Shown here piece after piece: positions 35,064 through 42,496 of a DNA stretch of 64,000 nt. Under the pieces are notes generated by a model, which ran no database searches, had not been told where the DNA came from, and was given only the letters and a program-made list of their open reading frames with translations. The stretch is from XBB1006 sp051877515 (GTDB lineage: Bacteria > Bacillota > Clostridia > Lachnospirales > Lachnospiraceae). The stretch is from contig JBJEIY010000005.1 in assembly GCA_051877515.1 (NCBI GenBank), positions 1-64,000 of the forward strand, given 5' to 3'. The translations under genes and the position numbers were made by a program. Positions within the stretch are counted from its first letter, which is position 1. Every line of letters starts with the position of its first letter.

Positions 35064-35777
35064 CTAGTCCTCAACGGATTCCAATGCCAGTTCCATCATT
35101 TTGGTAAAGGACTTCTGCCGTCCCTCGGAACTTACTTCCTTCCTGGTTACAAAGGAATCGGAAATCGTCAGCAAACAGGCAGCCTTTTTCCCTAAAACAT
35201 TGGCATTGTGAAACAGGGCAAAACTTTCCATTTCCACACATTTTGCATTATGCTCTTTGGGGAAACGCTCATAGCTTCCCATTTTGCTCTCTGCATAGAA
35301 TACATCACTGGAATGGATCCTTGCCACCTTACAGTCAATCCCTAACCTTTTTGCAGTTTCCAGAATGTGATCATTTACCTCTTTGGTGGGGTACAGCACA
35401 TCCTCCTCACAGCCACTCTGGGTCCGGGCAAAATTGGACTCGCTGTAAGCACTGTCTGCCAGAACCACATCATAGACATCAAGATCTGCAGAATAGGATC
35501 CTGCAGAACCGATACGGATAATGGTTTCCACATCATACATGGAATAAAGCTCATAGGAGTAGATACCGATACTGGGCATTCCCATTCCACTGGCCATAAC
35601 GGAAACCGGTTTTCCTTTGTAAGTTCCTGTATAGCCCAGTACGTTCCGGACTTCCGTCACTAATTTCACATTTTCTAAAAATTTCTCTGCAATAAACTGC
35701 GCTCTTAACGGATCTCCCGGCATGAGAACAGTTTTTGCAAAATCCCCTTTGTTAGCACTATTATGTGGTGTCGCCAT
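35064..35777 (-). CDS. deoD: Purine-nucleoside phosphorylase (DeoD type)
   Basis: Phosphorolysis of purine (deoxy)nucleosides. It has 237 residues, the homohexameric NP-I family. Motifs include TPHNSANKGDFAKTVLMPGDPLRAQFIAE at the N-terminus, GMGMPSIGIYSYEL, GSAGSY and the substrate loop CVEMESFALF with the family's ribose-contacting MES. GGAG precedes the ATG and lies inside the 3' end of the Uma2 gene, whose stop is only 2 nt away, so the two are tightly linked. Confidence 0.97.
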   Translation of the reverse strand: MATPHNSANKGDFAKTVLMPGDPLRAQFIAEKFLENVKLVTEVRNVLGYTGTYKGKPVSVMASGMGMPSIGIYSYELYSMYDVETIIRIGSAGSYSADLDVYDVVLADSAYSESNFARTQSGCEEDVLYPTKEVNDHILETAKRLGIDCKVARIHSSDVFYAESKMGSYERFPKEHNAKCVEMESFALFHNANVLGKKAACLLTISDSFVTRKEVSSEGRQKSFTKMMELALESVED

Positions 35778-35779
35778 TT

Positions 35780-36613
35780 TTACTCCTCCTCAATGATCTT
35801 TCGCAACTCATCCAACGATATGCTGCATTCTTCACCAAATATTCTCACATAGGTATCTCCCACAAGCGGGATAACCTCCGGAACATATTCTTCACTCTCA
35901 AAATGATGGATCATCAAAATCCGTTGCTCCGGATTTAAGATCCAATATTCCCTGACACCCATATTCATATAGGTAGAAAGCTTGATACCCGTATCCCGCT
36001 TCTTCGTGGATGCCGAGCTCACCTCCAGGACCAAATCCGGGCCGCCTAATACTCCCCATTTATTTCGTTTCGTCAAATCACATAATACAAGAAGATCCGG
36101 AACCAGTTCAAATTGATCCGAATCCTCCATCCGAACAGCAACCGGCCCCTCATACACCCGACATTTACCCCGGTGTCGTAAAATATACTCCGATATCTTT
36201 AAATCCAGAAAGTGAACAAGCTCCTGATGCAACAAAGACGGACATCCCATATCATAGAGCTTTCCATCAATCAATTCACAGCGCTCATCCTCCTCTGTCC
36301 GCTGACAATTCTGACCTGCATTATGGGAGTCTAAAGACTTTTTTCTTATACCCTGTGAATGCTTCGCCGTTTCTCTTACACCATCTGTGGATGCCTGCAT
36401 GGCATATTGTATACTCTTTCCGTCGTAATCTTCTTCTCTTCCGGTCAGCACTTGTTGTAGTGCCAAAAGTGTAGCCTGCCGTGGTTGCTTGGTAGCACCA
36501 CTTAAGATCTTCTGAATGGTTCCCACCGGCACCCCACTGTACCGGGACAATTGTGCCACACTATACCCGCGCCGTTCCTTAAGTTTCCGGATTTCATCGA
36601 CCATTATTACCAT
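35780..36613 (-). CDS. XRE-type helix-turn-helix fused to a Uma2 nuclease-fold domain
   Basis: 277 residues in two parts. Residues 5-58 are an XRE/Cro helix-turn-helix (YSVAQLSRYSGVPVGTIQKILSG). Residues about 110-275 are a Uma2 (DUF820) domain of the PD-(D/E)XK fold, with ELIDG at 113, VPDLLV with D173, and the core D193-LVLEV-E197 followed by K204/K205. Uma2 proteins have no settled function. A sigma-A promoter lies 29 nt upstream. The stop codon is 2 nt before deoD, so it appears to lead the nucleoside operon. It could be a DNA-binding regulator or a genome-maintenance nuclease. Confidence 0.85.
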   Translation of the reverse strand: MVIMVDEIRKLKERRGYSVAQLSRYSGVPVGTIQKILSGATKQPRQATLLALQQVLTGREEDYDGKSIQYAMQASTDGVRETAKHSQGIRKKSLDSHNAGQNCQRTEEDERCELIDGKLYDMGCPSLLHQELVHFLDLKISEYILRHRGKCRVYEGPVAVRMEDSDQFELVPDLLVLCDLTKRNKWGVLGGPDLVLEVSSASTKKRDTGIKLSTYMNMGVREYWILNPEQRILMIHHFESEEYVPEVIPLVGDTYVRIFGEECSISLDELRKIIEEE

Positions 36614-36641
36614 AAGATGTTCCTTTCATTTTATACCATCA

Positions 36642-36669
36642 ATTATAGCACCCAATTATTCTTTTTCAA
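36642..36669 (-). promoter_or_regulatory. Sigma-A promoter of the Uma2/nucleoside operon
   Basis: TTGAAA, 16 nt, TATAAT with a TGC-type base group before it, on the minus strand. Confidence 0.65.
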
Positions 36670-36729
36670 CCTTTCTTATCCGTTATTATTCTTTGTTTTA
36701 ATTATTGACAATGCCCATCTATATATCTA

Positions 36730-36972
36730 CTATACTTTCGTAGCACATAGATTCTTTGCCTTTGCTAGCTGCTCTTTCGTAATTCCAAGAGAGAGAATCG
36801 TTTCCTCCGAAAAATTCTTTTCCAGCATTTTTACTGCCAATTCCAGTTTTCCTTCCAATTTTCCTTCTGCCCTTCCCTGATTTTTATAGTACTGCAAAAC
36901 TTCACACATCGTATGGACCTCCTTTTCATCTCCGTTTCTGATTATCTCTTCATAATCCTTGTCTCCTGTCAT
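36730..36972 (-). CDS. Displaced Rpn C-terminal cassette, 80 residues
   Basis: This gene starts MTGDKDYEEIIRNGD and matches residues 239-275 or so of the upstream Rpn protein almost exactly, then has a different tail (KLEGKLELAVKMLEKNFSEETILSLGITKEQLAKAKNLCATKV), a type commonly seen at Rpn C-termini. Its ATG overlaps the Rpn stop as TGATG, so translation is probably coupled; the ribosome site itself is weak. There is no nuclease domain. It may be an old 3' end displaced by a new tail, or a working small protein. Known Rpn genes make an internal C-terminal product that blocks the nuclease, which makes an inhibitor role plausible but unproven. Confidence 0.7.
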   Translation of the reverse strand: MTGDKDYEEIIRNGDEKEVHTMCEVLQYYKNQGRAEGKLEGKLELAVKMLEKNFSEETILSLGITKEQLAKAKNLCATKV

Positions 36973-37286
36973 CAGATAACAACCACCATATCAGAGATTA
37001 CGCTGTCCATCTTTCCCCGAAACTCTTCTATACTGGCTACCCTTGCCGACAGCTTTAACCACCGCTTCAATATATCCAGATTCTTCTCACTAGAAACCTG
37101 TTCTTCCAGATCCTTTGGCACCGGTCCCAGGTCACTTAGAAAATCCAAAACTTCATCGGCTATTCCTTGGGCTATTCCTTCTGCTCTTCCCTGATTCTTA
37201 TAGTACTGTAAAACTTCACACATCGTATGGACCTCCTTTGCATCTCCGTTCCTGATTATCTCTTCGTAATCCTTGTCTCCTGTCAT
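36863..37286. repeat. Direct repeat of 110 bp inside rpn and its displaced 3' cassette
   Basis: Positions 36863-36972 and 37177-37286 match at about 104 of 110 bases, counted by eye, with no gap (spacing 314). The repeat begins at the internal ATG of each copy and ends at the Gly-Arg-Ala-Glu-Gly codons, after which the two tails diverge fully. Confidence 0.9.
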
Positions 37287-38000
37287 TACGGACAACAGTT
37301 TTAAAATCGCATCCACATGAACGATTTCCTGTTTATTCTCTTTCATCCAGTCTATATTGCCCTTTCGCTTCTCCACAAAAAACCGGGCCACCAGTTTGAA
37401 ATCACTGTGAAACCGTTCTATCTCCTCGTCTGTCAGCCAGGCCACATTCACCACATGGATGTTGTAGTCATTCACATAATGGTCAAGGCCCTCCGGTATC
37501 TCGATCACATCTTTCAGGCACTGTGGCTTTCTCCATTTATGCTCTGTCCCAAAATACAAAACCAATGTGATCACAGGTACAAACTTCTGAGTCGTCTTTT
37601 CATCCGGAAACTCCGTATCTTCGTCTTCCGCTATGCCCGGCTCCGCTACATCTCCGGCTGTTTTCTGCTCCGTCTTTTCATCCTCACTCTTAAGTATCTG
37701 CTTCCGGTACCCTGCCCCGTCATACCCCATGATCCTTAAAGGCATAGCCCGGTCCACCGTCGTCTGATTTTCCAGTCCGTAGAGTGCAATGTCTACCTTG
37801 GAGTCAGTCCAGTACTTTGCAATGTCCCGTTCCTGCTCATGCAGCTTTTCGTCTGCCTTGTACTGAGAACGCATCACCGACTCCCGGAGCGCCTCCGTTT
37901 TCACCCTTTGCTCTCCTTTAAAAACAACTCCGTTCACGATATCCGCAAACACATCCTCATAATCCTCCAGCAACTTCTCTGTCATATCCTTCTGTCCCAT
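36972..38000 (-). CDS. Rpn family recombination-promoting nuclease (PD-(D/E)XK)
   Basis: 342 residues from the ATG at 38000 (AAGGAG upstream); an earlier in-frame start lacks a ribosome site. The nuclease core is at about 12-160: D70 (KVDIALYG) and E77-x-Q79 (LENQT) fit the Rpn form of the active site, and FVPVITLVLYFG and NVAWLTDEEIERF follow. Residues 239-342 are a helical C-terminal region with GRAEGIAQGIADE, then a tail unlike the usual Rpn end. Often labelled transposase, but Rpn proteins are DNA endonucleases linked to recombination and phage defence. The next gene repeats its C-terminal start. Confidence 0.85.
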   Translation of the reverse strand: MGQKDMTEKLLEDYEDVFADIVNGVVFKGEQRVKTEALRESVMRSQYKADEKLHEQERDIAKYWTDSKVDIALYGLENQTTVDRAMPLRIMGYDGAGYRKQILKSEDEKTEQKTAGDVAEPGIAEDEDTEFPDEKTTQKFVPVITLVLYFGTEHKWRKPQCLKDVIEIPEGLDHYVNDYNIHVVNVAWLTDEEIERFHSDFKLVARFFVEKRKGNIDWMKENKQEIVHVDAILKLLSVMTGDKDYEEIIRNGDAKEVHTMCEVLQYYKNQGRAEGIAQGIADEVLDFLSDLGPVPKDLEEQVSSEKNLDILKRWLKLSARVASIEEFRGKMDSVISDMVVVI

Positions 38001-38535
38001 TAACCTTCTCCTTCCAGTAAAATGATCTTCAGCAAAAGCCACTACCTGAGCGTTTCATCTAGCTTCTTCATATCATGATACCGGGAAAAAACAACAGAAA
38101 AACTGCTTTAAGAATTCATGAACATAGATAGAATAAAATAGAAAAACTCTGATACAAGATGAGCCTGCATGCAGCCTCACTTGTCAAGAAATAGTAATTG
38201 GCCGCCGTCTGCGGCTTCTGACTGAAAATAGTATGCTACCACTCATTGCGGTTTATTGATAGAATAAGTATAACAGAAAAGCACCTTATGATAAAGCGAA
38301 AATGCATTAATTTTTTCTAAACATGGTGAGTCTGCAAGGAGTCTCACTTATCATGAACAAAAACAGCGGGACGCCTCAGACGTCCCGCCAAAATATTTAA
38401 CAGAGACAAATGTAGAACCTATAAATATGCTCTTATCATTTGATGCCATTCAGCATTATGATGATTATTTAGATTTCCCTTGATTGAAATCTCGCACTTG
38501 TCCCCCCTCCATATTGCATATGTAATCTCAAGAAC
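38001..38535. repeat. Non-coding stretch with two copies of the ~37-bp hairpin element
   Basis: No gene with a ribosome site is visible in these 535 bases. Copies of the element lie at 38158-38194 (GATGAGCCTGCATGCAGCCT start) and 38324-38360 (TGGTGAGTCTGCAAGG start). They share the layout of the two copies near leuS. A motif AAAGCGAAAA at 38293 echoes the TAGCGAAAAA family. The last 150 bases hold the end of the neuB transcript and its terminator. Confidence 0.6.
38356..38388 (-). terminator. Terminator of the nonulosonic acid genes
   Basis: GCGGGACG and CGTCCCGC flank a 7-nt loop; on the minus strand TGTTTTTG follows. It is about 150 nt downstream of the neuB-type gene. Confidence 0.7.
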
Positions 38536-39579
38536 CTAAATCATATCCCAAGTGAGGATTGTATCTTCTTCTAGATCTCTTACAACTCTTCTTCCAATAA
38601 CTATCTCTGAGAAGTCAGGGGATATACCGGTTCCCGGACGTTTGGGCATCAAGTCTTCCTTTGAAATTATTTCTCCTGCTTTCATATCTCTGGTAAGAAC
38701 TAATGACCTTCTGGCTTCTTTTCTCGGAATTAATTCGCAATCAAGAACAGTTTTTTTACTTGAACCTAAAATGGAATCAATAAACCTGAAATTTGACACG
38801 GCCTTCTTAAAATCATTCGGATCACCGGCATGATAATGATCGTTTCCCGGAAGACTCTTATCCAACGTAAAATGCTTTTCAATAACTTCCGCGCCTAAAA
38901 GATACGCAGTTGATAATGTTTGCATAGTTCCATCCGGAGCAACATGATCAGAATAGCCAACCTGCACATCCGGAAAATCCTTTTTGAGTGTTTCGATGAT
39001 TCTCAGATTGGCATTCACGGGATCTGTCGGATAAGAAAGAACGCAATGAAGAATCGTAATATCGTTATTTCCGGTACCTTTGATAGCTCTGATGGCCTCA
39101 TCTACTTCTGAAAGATATGCAGCACCAACAGATATGACCACTTTTTTCCCTTTTTCAGCAATATATTTTATAAAAGGAAGGTTTGAGAGATCGGACGAGG
39201 AAATTTTATAGAAATCTACCATATCTTCCAAATAATCTACAGAAGCATAGTCAAACGGAGTAGATGTAAAATCCATCTCCTTACTGTGCGTATAATCACA
39301 TAGTTCTCTATAATCCTCTTCATTGAACCCGTCGTACTTTTGGAACAACGCATGCTGTGTTTTTGTAGGCTCTTTCGTTGTGTCCCAATAAGCAGGAGAA
39401 TTCTTTGAAACTATCGTATCGGCCTTGTATGACTGAAATTTTGCACAATCACAACCGGCCTCTGCAGCCGCATCAATATACATCTTAGCAGCATCCAATG
39501 GACTGATCCCCAAAACTTTAGCAGTATCATAGAAATTAACACCCATTTCCGCAATCAGATAAGGTTTTGTATTTTTCAT
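38536..39579 (-). CDS. N-acetylneuraminate synthase family protein (NeuB/LegI/PseI type)
   Basis: Condenses phosphoenolpyruvate with an N-acetylated hexose to a nine-carbon nonulosonic acid. It has 347 residues. The TIM-barrel part has AEMGVNFYDTAK, CDCAKFQSYKADTIV, KISSSDLSNLPFI, LHCVLSYPTDPVNANLRII, VGYSDHV and the active-site VIEKHFTLDKSLPGNDHYHAG. A C-terminal SAF (antifreeze-like) domain is at about 285-345. Whether the product is sialic, legionaminic or pseudaminic acid cannot be told. It lies 14 nt after the cytidylyltransferase fusion, downstream of flagellin and Maf, and so supplies flagellin glycosylation. Confidence 0.92.
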   Translation of the reverse strand: MKNTKPYLIAEMGVNFYDTAKVLGISPLDAAKMYIDAAAEAGCDCAKFQSYKADTIVSKNSPAYWDTTKEPTKTQHALFQKYDGFNEEDYRELCDYTHSKEMDFTSTPFDYASVDYLEDMVDFYKISSSDLSNLPFIKYIAEKGKKVVISVGAAYLSEVDEAIRAIKGTGNNDITILHCVLSYPTDPVNANLRIIETLKKDFPDVQVGYSDHVAPDGTMQTLSTAYLLGAEVIEKHFTLDKSLPGNDHYHAGDPNDFKKAVSNFRFIDSILGSSKKTVLDCELIPRKEARRSLVLTRDMKAGEIISKEDLMPKRPGTGISPDFSEIVIGRRVVRDLEEDTILTWDMI

Positions 39580-39593
39580 AGCTGCATCTCCTT

Positions 39594-41192
39594 TTATAAA
39601 CTATTAATCAAACTCATGACTCTTTTTCTTCCACCGCGTAAGTCGTGACTTAAGAGCATATCCTGATAATGCTGTCTTCCTTTTTGAGACATATGCAAAT
39701 ACATATCGAGGGTTGCTTTAATCACTTCGTCATCCGGATTCAGTCCGATATAGCTAAACCCGTTTTCATTGCTGACAAATCCATGTTTTTCTTCTCTTTG
39801 ATTCTGCGCCATGGAAATAGAAGGTATACCTAAAATCGCAAGTTCGTAACCCGTCCTTCCGCGGGATGTAATGCCGATATCACAGGAGCTCATAATCTCA
39901 GGCATGTTTGATATGTCGAAAAGAACTTCGATATTATCATATTTATTATATTCCATTAACTCATCCACATTGTATTTTGCTCTGCCCAAAACAACTACAA
40001 ACTGATATTCTCTATATTCCTCTTTACTTATCATTTTAAGCAATCTATCCGAATAATTCTGTGGATCAGCACCGCCGAATGAAATAAATACTTTTTTCAC
40101 CTTTTCCCTAATGCTAACCGGCTCGTAAAACATAAAAGTTTTAGCAGATATAAAATACTTTTCTCCTGCTTTCACTTGCGGTAGTTCATCCTCATGATAC
40201 AGAGCATTAAATACCAGATCGGCTTTCACAATACCCTCACCGTCATCTTCAAAGTTAATAATCTTGGCATCCGGTAGAACGCTTCTAAGCCCAATCATAT
40301 AGTCAATTGATGTGGCAAGAATATCATTTATAAAAATGGAATATTGCTGCTCTTTACACCTATCAAACAAATCTCTTATACCCTCTACCGGGATTAAGTT
40401 GTGTGTCGTCACCCCAAACACCTTGGGATCCGTCTGATTAATATCATAATAAATATCCGGCTTGGTGTAAAATTCATCAGCCATTTCCAACGCCCTATAG
40501 ATATGCCCCATTCCGCGCTTATTATTGCCATTTACATATATTGCAACTCTATCTCTTGTGAGAGAAGCCTCTACACTTCTCAAATCATCAAACGTATCCA
40601 CATCCTGCGATTCATTTTCCGGTAATTCAAAAACATCTACCTTAACGCCAATTCTCGTCTTTGGCGTAACAACTGATGCTTTTGAAATAACAAAAGCACC
40701 CGTTTCCATATAACATGGCGGCAAATATTGACGATTTAATCTCTCGGTATAATTAGGGATTTTTTTACCATCTTTTTCACCCCAGGAAAGATGTGGAGCA
40801 TTAATTGCAGAAATCAGTGTATCCAGTTCGTTTTCAATTGCATATTGAATTGCAGCATCAAGGGTTTTCACTCTCAGTGTTGGAGAGGTAGGCTGCATCG
40901 TCACAATATAATCCCAATCTCCATCCGGTATTGCATCAGCAATTACAGCGTCTAAAGTTACATCATCTCCACATAGAGAAGCATCGCGCCACTTAACCTT
41001 TGCCCCCATCTGCTCTCCAATAATCCTGACATGTTCCGAGTCTGTAGTAACCACTACTTCTGTAATGCATTTAGACGCTAAAGCATTTTTAATCGAATAG
41101 TAAATCAGGGGATGTCCGCCTACGATCCGGATATTCTTGTTTGGGATCCCTTTTGATCCCGCACGAGCAGGTATTACAGCCAGTATTTTCAT
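39594..41192 (-). CDS. Fusion of a CMP-sugar cytidylyltransferase (NeuA-like) and a PseG-like domain
   Basis: 532 residues in two parts. Residues 1-220 are a NeuA/PseF-type cytidylyltransferase: PARAGSKGIPNKN (8-20), TTDSEHV, TMQPTSPTL and DTFDDL, which activates nonulosonic acids with CMP. Residues about 225-532 form a GT-B fold like PseG/SpsG (NGNNKRGMGHIYRALEMADE, FISFGGADPQN, SRGRTGYELAILGIPSISM), a domain that in PseG removes UDP from the sugar precursor. No ribosome site is evident before the ATG. The fusion supplies two steps from one chain, next to the NeuB-type synthase. Confidence 0.9.
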   Translation of the reverse strand: MKILAVIPARAGSKGIPNKNIRIVGGHPLIYYSIKNALASKCITEVVVTTDSEHVRIIGEQMGAKVKWRDASLCGDDVTLDAVIADAIPDGDWDYIVTMQPTSPTLRVKTLDAAIQYAIENELDTLISAINAPHLSWGEKDGKKIPNYTERLNRQYLPPCYMETGAFVISKASVVTPKTRIGVKVDVFELPENESQDVDTFDDLRSVEASLTRDRVAIYVNGNNKRGMGHIYRALEMADEFYTKPDIYYDINQTDPKVFGVTTHNLIPVEGIRDLFDRCKEQQYSIFINDILATSIDYMIGLRSVLPDAKIINFEDDGEGIVKADLVFNALYHEDELPQVKAGEKYFISAKTFMFYEPVSIREKVKKVFISFGGADPQNYSDRLLKMISKEEYREYQFVVVLGRAKYNVDELMEYNKYDNIEVLFDISNMPEIMSSCDIGITSRGRTGYELAILGIPSISMAQNQREEKHGFVSNENGFSYIGLNPDDEVIKATLDMYLHMSQKGRQHYQDMLLSHDLRGGRKRVMSLINSL

Positions 41193-41259
41193 TTATTTTT
41201 TGTATGCTGTTCAAAAATTGAAACAACACTTTCCTTTCCATAAAATAGATAGAATTACA

Positions 41260-41286
41260 AAAAGCCGACTCCTAGGAGTCGGCTTT
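41260..41286 (-). terminator. Terminator of flagellin gene 1
   Basis: AAAGCCGACTCC and GGAGTCGGCTTT with a short central overlap, followed by T on the minus strand, 11 nt after the flagellin stop. The sugar genes beyond it need read-through or their own promoter. Confidence 0.8.
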
Positions 41287-41297
41287 GAAACTTTTGA

Positions 41298-42356
41298 TTA
41301 CTGAAGCAGTGATAAAACTCCCTGAGTTGATTGGTTAGCCTGAGCAAGCATAGCCTGTCCTGCCTGAGCAAGGATATTGTTCTTGCTGTAGTTAACCATC
41401 TCTGAAGCCATATCTGTATCACGGATACGGGATTCAGCGGAAGATGTATTCTCAGATACATTGTCCAGGTTTGCAATGGTATGCTCTAATCTGTTCTGCA
41501 GTGCTCCAAGTGCAGATCTCTGTGTAGATACGTTGTTGATTGCTGCCTGAATCTTGCTAAGAGTAGCCTGCGCTTTGTTATAAGAAGATACAGTAGGTGC
41601 TGTAACAACAGATGTTGTTGAAATATCTGTTATAGTACTAACTTTTGATGCGATTGCTGCTTTCTGAGCATTTTCAGCTGATGTCCTAGTAGCATATGAT
41701 GTTCCACTAAAGACATACTTACCAGTAGATGTTGTTGTAACAGATCCTGCTGCTGATGTTGCAGCATCAACTGCTGACGCTTTTGTAGCATAGGATGCAC
41801 TATCATAACCATATCTGGTAACAGCTACTGACACAGCGCTATTCAATCCGATAGCAGTTGCATTCATGGCTCCAATGGAAATCACGATCTTCTGGTTGGT
41901 GTTAGCACCTACCTGAAGATTCTTTCCTGTAAATGATCCATCCAGTAAATTCTGCTTGTTGAACTGAGTGGTGGAAGCGATACGGTCAAGCTCTGTGGTT
42001 AATGCTGTTAACTCCTGGTTAATCGCATCACGGTCAATGTCCTGATTGGTATCGTTAGCACCCTGTACTGCTAACTCATTCATACGTTGCAGAATGCTGT
42101 GCGCTTCGTTTAAAGCACCTTCAGCGGTCTGGATTAAGGATACACCATCCTGCGCATTGCTGGAAGCTTTGTCAAGTCCTCTGATCTGGCTTCTCATCTT
42201 CTCAGAAATTTTTAATCCTGCTGCATCATCCGCTGCCTTGTTAATCTTATATCCGGATGATAATTTCTCAGATGATTTTGCCTGTGCATCAGTTGTGATA
42301 CCTAACTGTCTGTTAGAGTTCATTGCTGCTAAATTGTGTTGTACTACCATTGCCAT
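41298..42356 (-). CDS. Flagellin, copy 1
   Basis: Filament subunit of 352 residues. The D0/D1 ends are standard: MAMVVQHNLAAMNSNRQLGITTDAQAKSSEKLSSGYKINKAADDAAGLKISEKMRSQIRGL at the start and SESRIRDTDMASEMVNYSKNNILAQAGQAMLAQANQSTQGVLSLLQ-like at the end. LQRMNELAVQGAND contains the region bound by TLR5 in other flagellins. The centre (about 185-270) is Ser/Thr/Ala-rich, a likely O-glycosylation zone. GGAGG precedes the ATG; a sigma-28 promoter and a CsrA-type hairpin lie upstream. From residue 85 on it is identical in DNA to copy 2. Confidence 0.96.
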   Translation of the reverse strand: MAMVVQHNLAAMNSNRQLGITTDAQAKSSEKLSSGYKINKAADDAAGLKISEKMRSQIRGLDKASSNAQDGVSLIQTAEGALNEAHSILQRMNELAVQGANDTNQDIDRDAINQELTALTTELDRIASTTQFNKQNLLDGSFTGKNLQVGANTNQKIVISIGAMNATAIGLNSAVSVAVTRYGYDSASYATKASAVDAATSAAGSVTTTSTGKYVFSGTSYATRTSAENAQKAAIASKVSTITDISTTSVVTAPTVSSYNKAQATLSKIQAAINNVSTQRSALGALQNRLEHTIANLDNVSENTSSAESRIRDTDMASEMVNYSKNNILAQAGQAMLAQANQSTQGVLSLLQ

Positions 42357-42377
42357 AATATTTTCCTCCTTGAAGTG

Positions 42378-42398
42378 CGATATGATTCCTTCATATCG
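42378..42398 (-). promoter_or_regulatory. Candidate CsrA-binding hairpin in the flagellin 1 leader
   Basis: On the minus strand CGATATGA and TCATATCG form an 8-bp stem with AGGAA as the loop, 21 nt before the ATG and just upstream of the AAGGAGG ribosome site. A GGA in a loop next to the ribosome site is the classic CsrA target form. Confidence 0.65.
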
Positions 42399-42444
42399 AA
42401 TATTTTCCTATTTCCAAGAATGTAATTCTTGCTTCCTGATGAAT

Positions 42445-42471
42445 ATATCGGAATCTTTTTCAAGGACTTTA
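42445..42471 (-). promoter_or_regulatory. Sigma-28 promoter of flagellin 1
   Basis: TAAAGTCC, 11 nt, TCCGATAT on the minus strand, close to the consensus TAAAGTTT-N11-GCCGATAA. Confidence 0.85.
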
Positions 42472-42496
42472 GCCTTTTTTCATAATTTTACATTTT

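Noticed and set aside
36972..38000. Transposase / insertion sequence
   Set aside because: The protein is Rpn-type, a PD-(D/E)XK nuclease. There are no terminal inverted repeats or target duplications around it.
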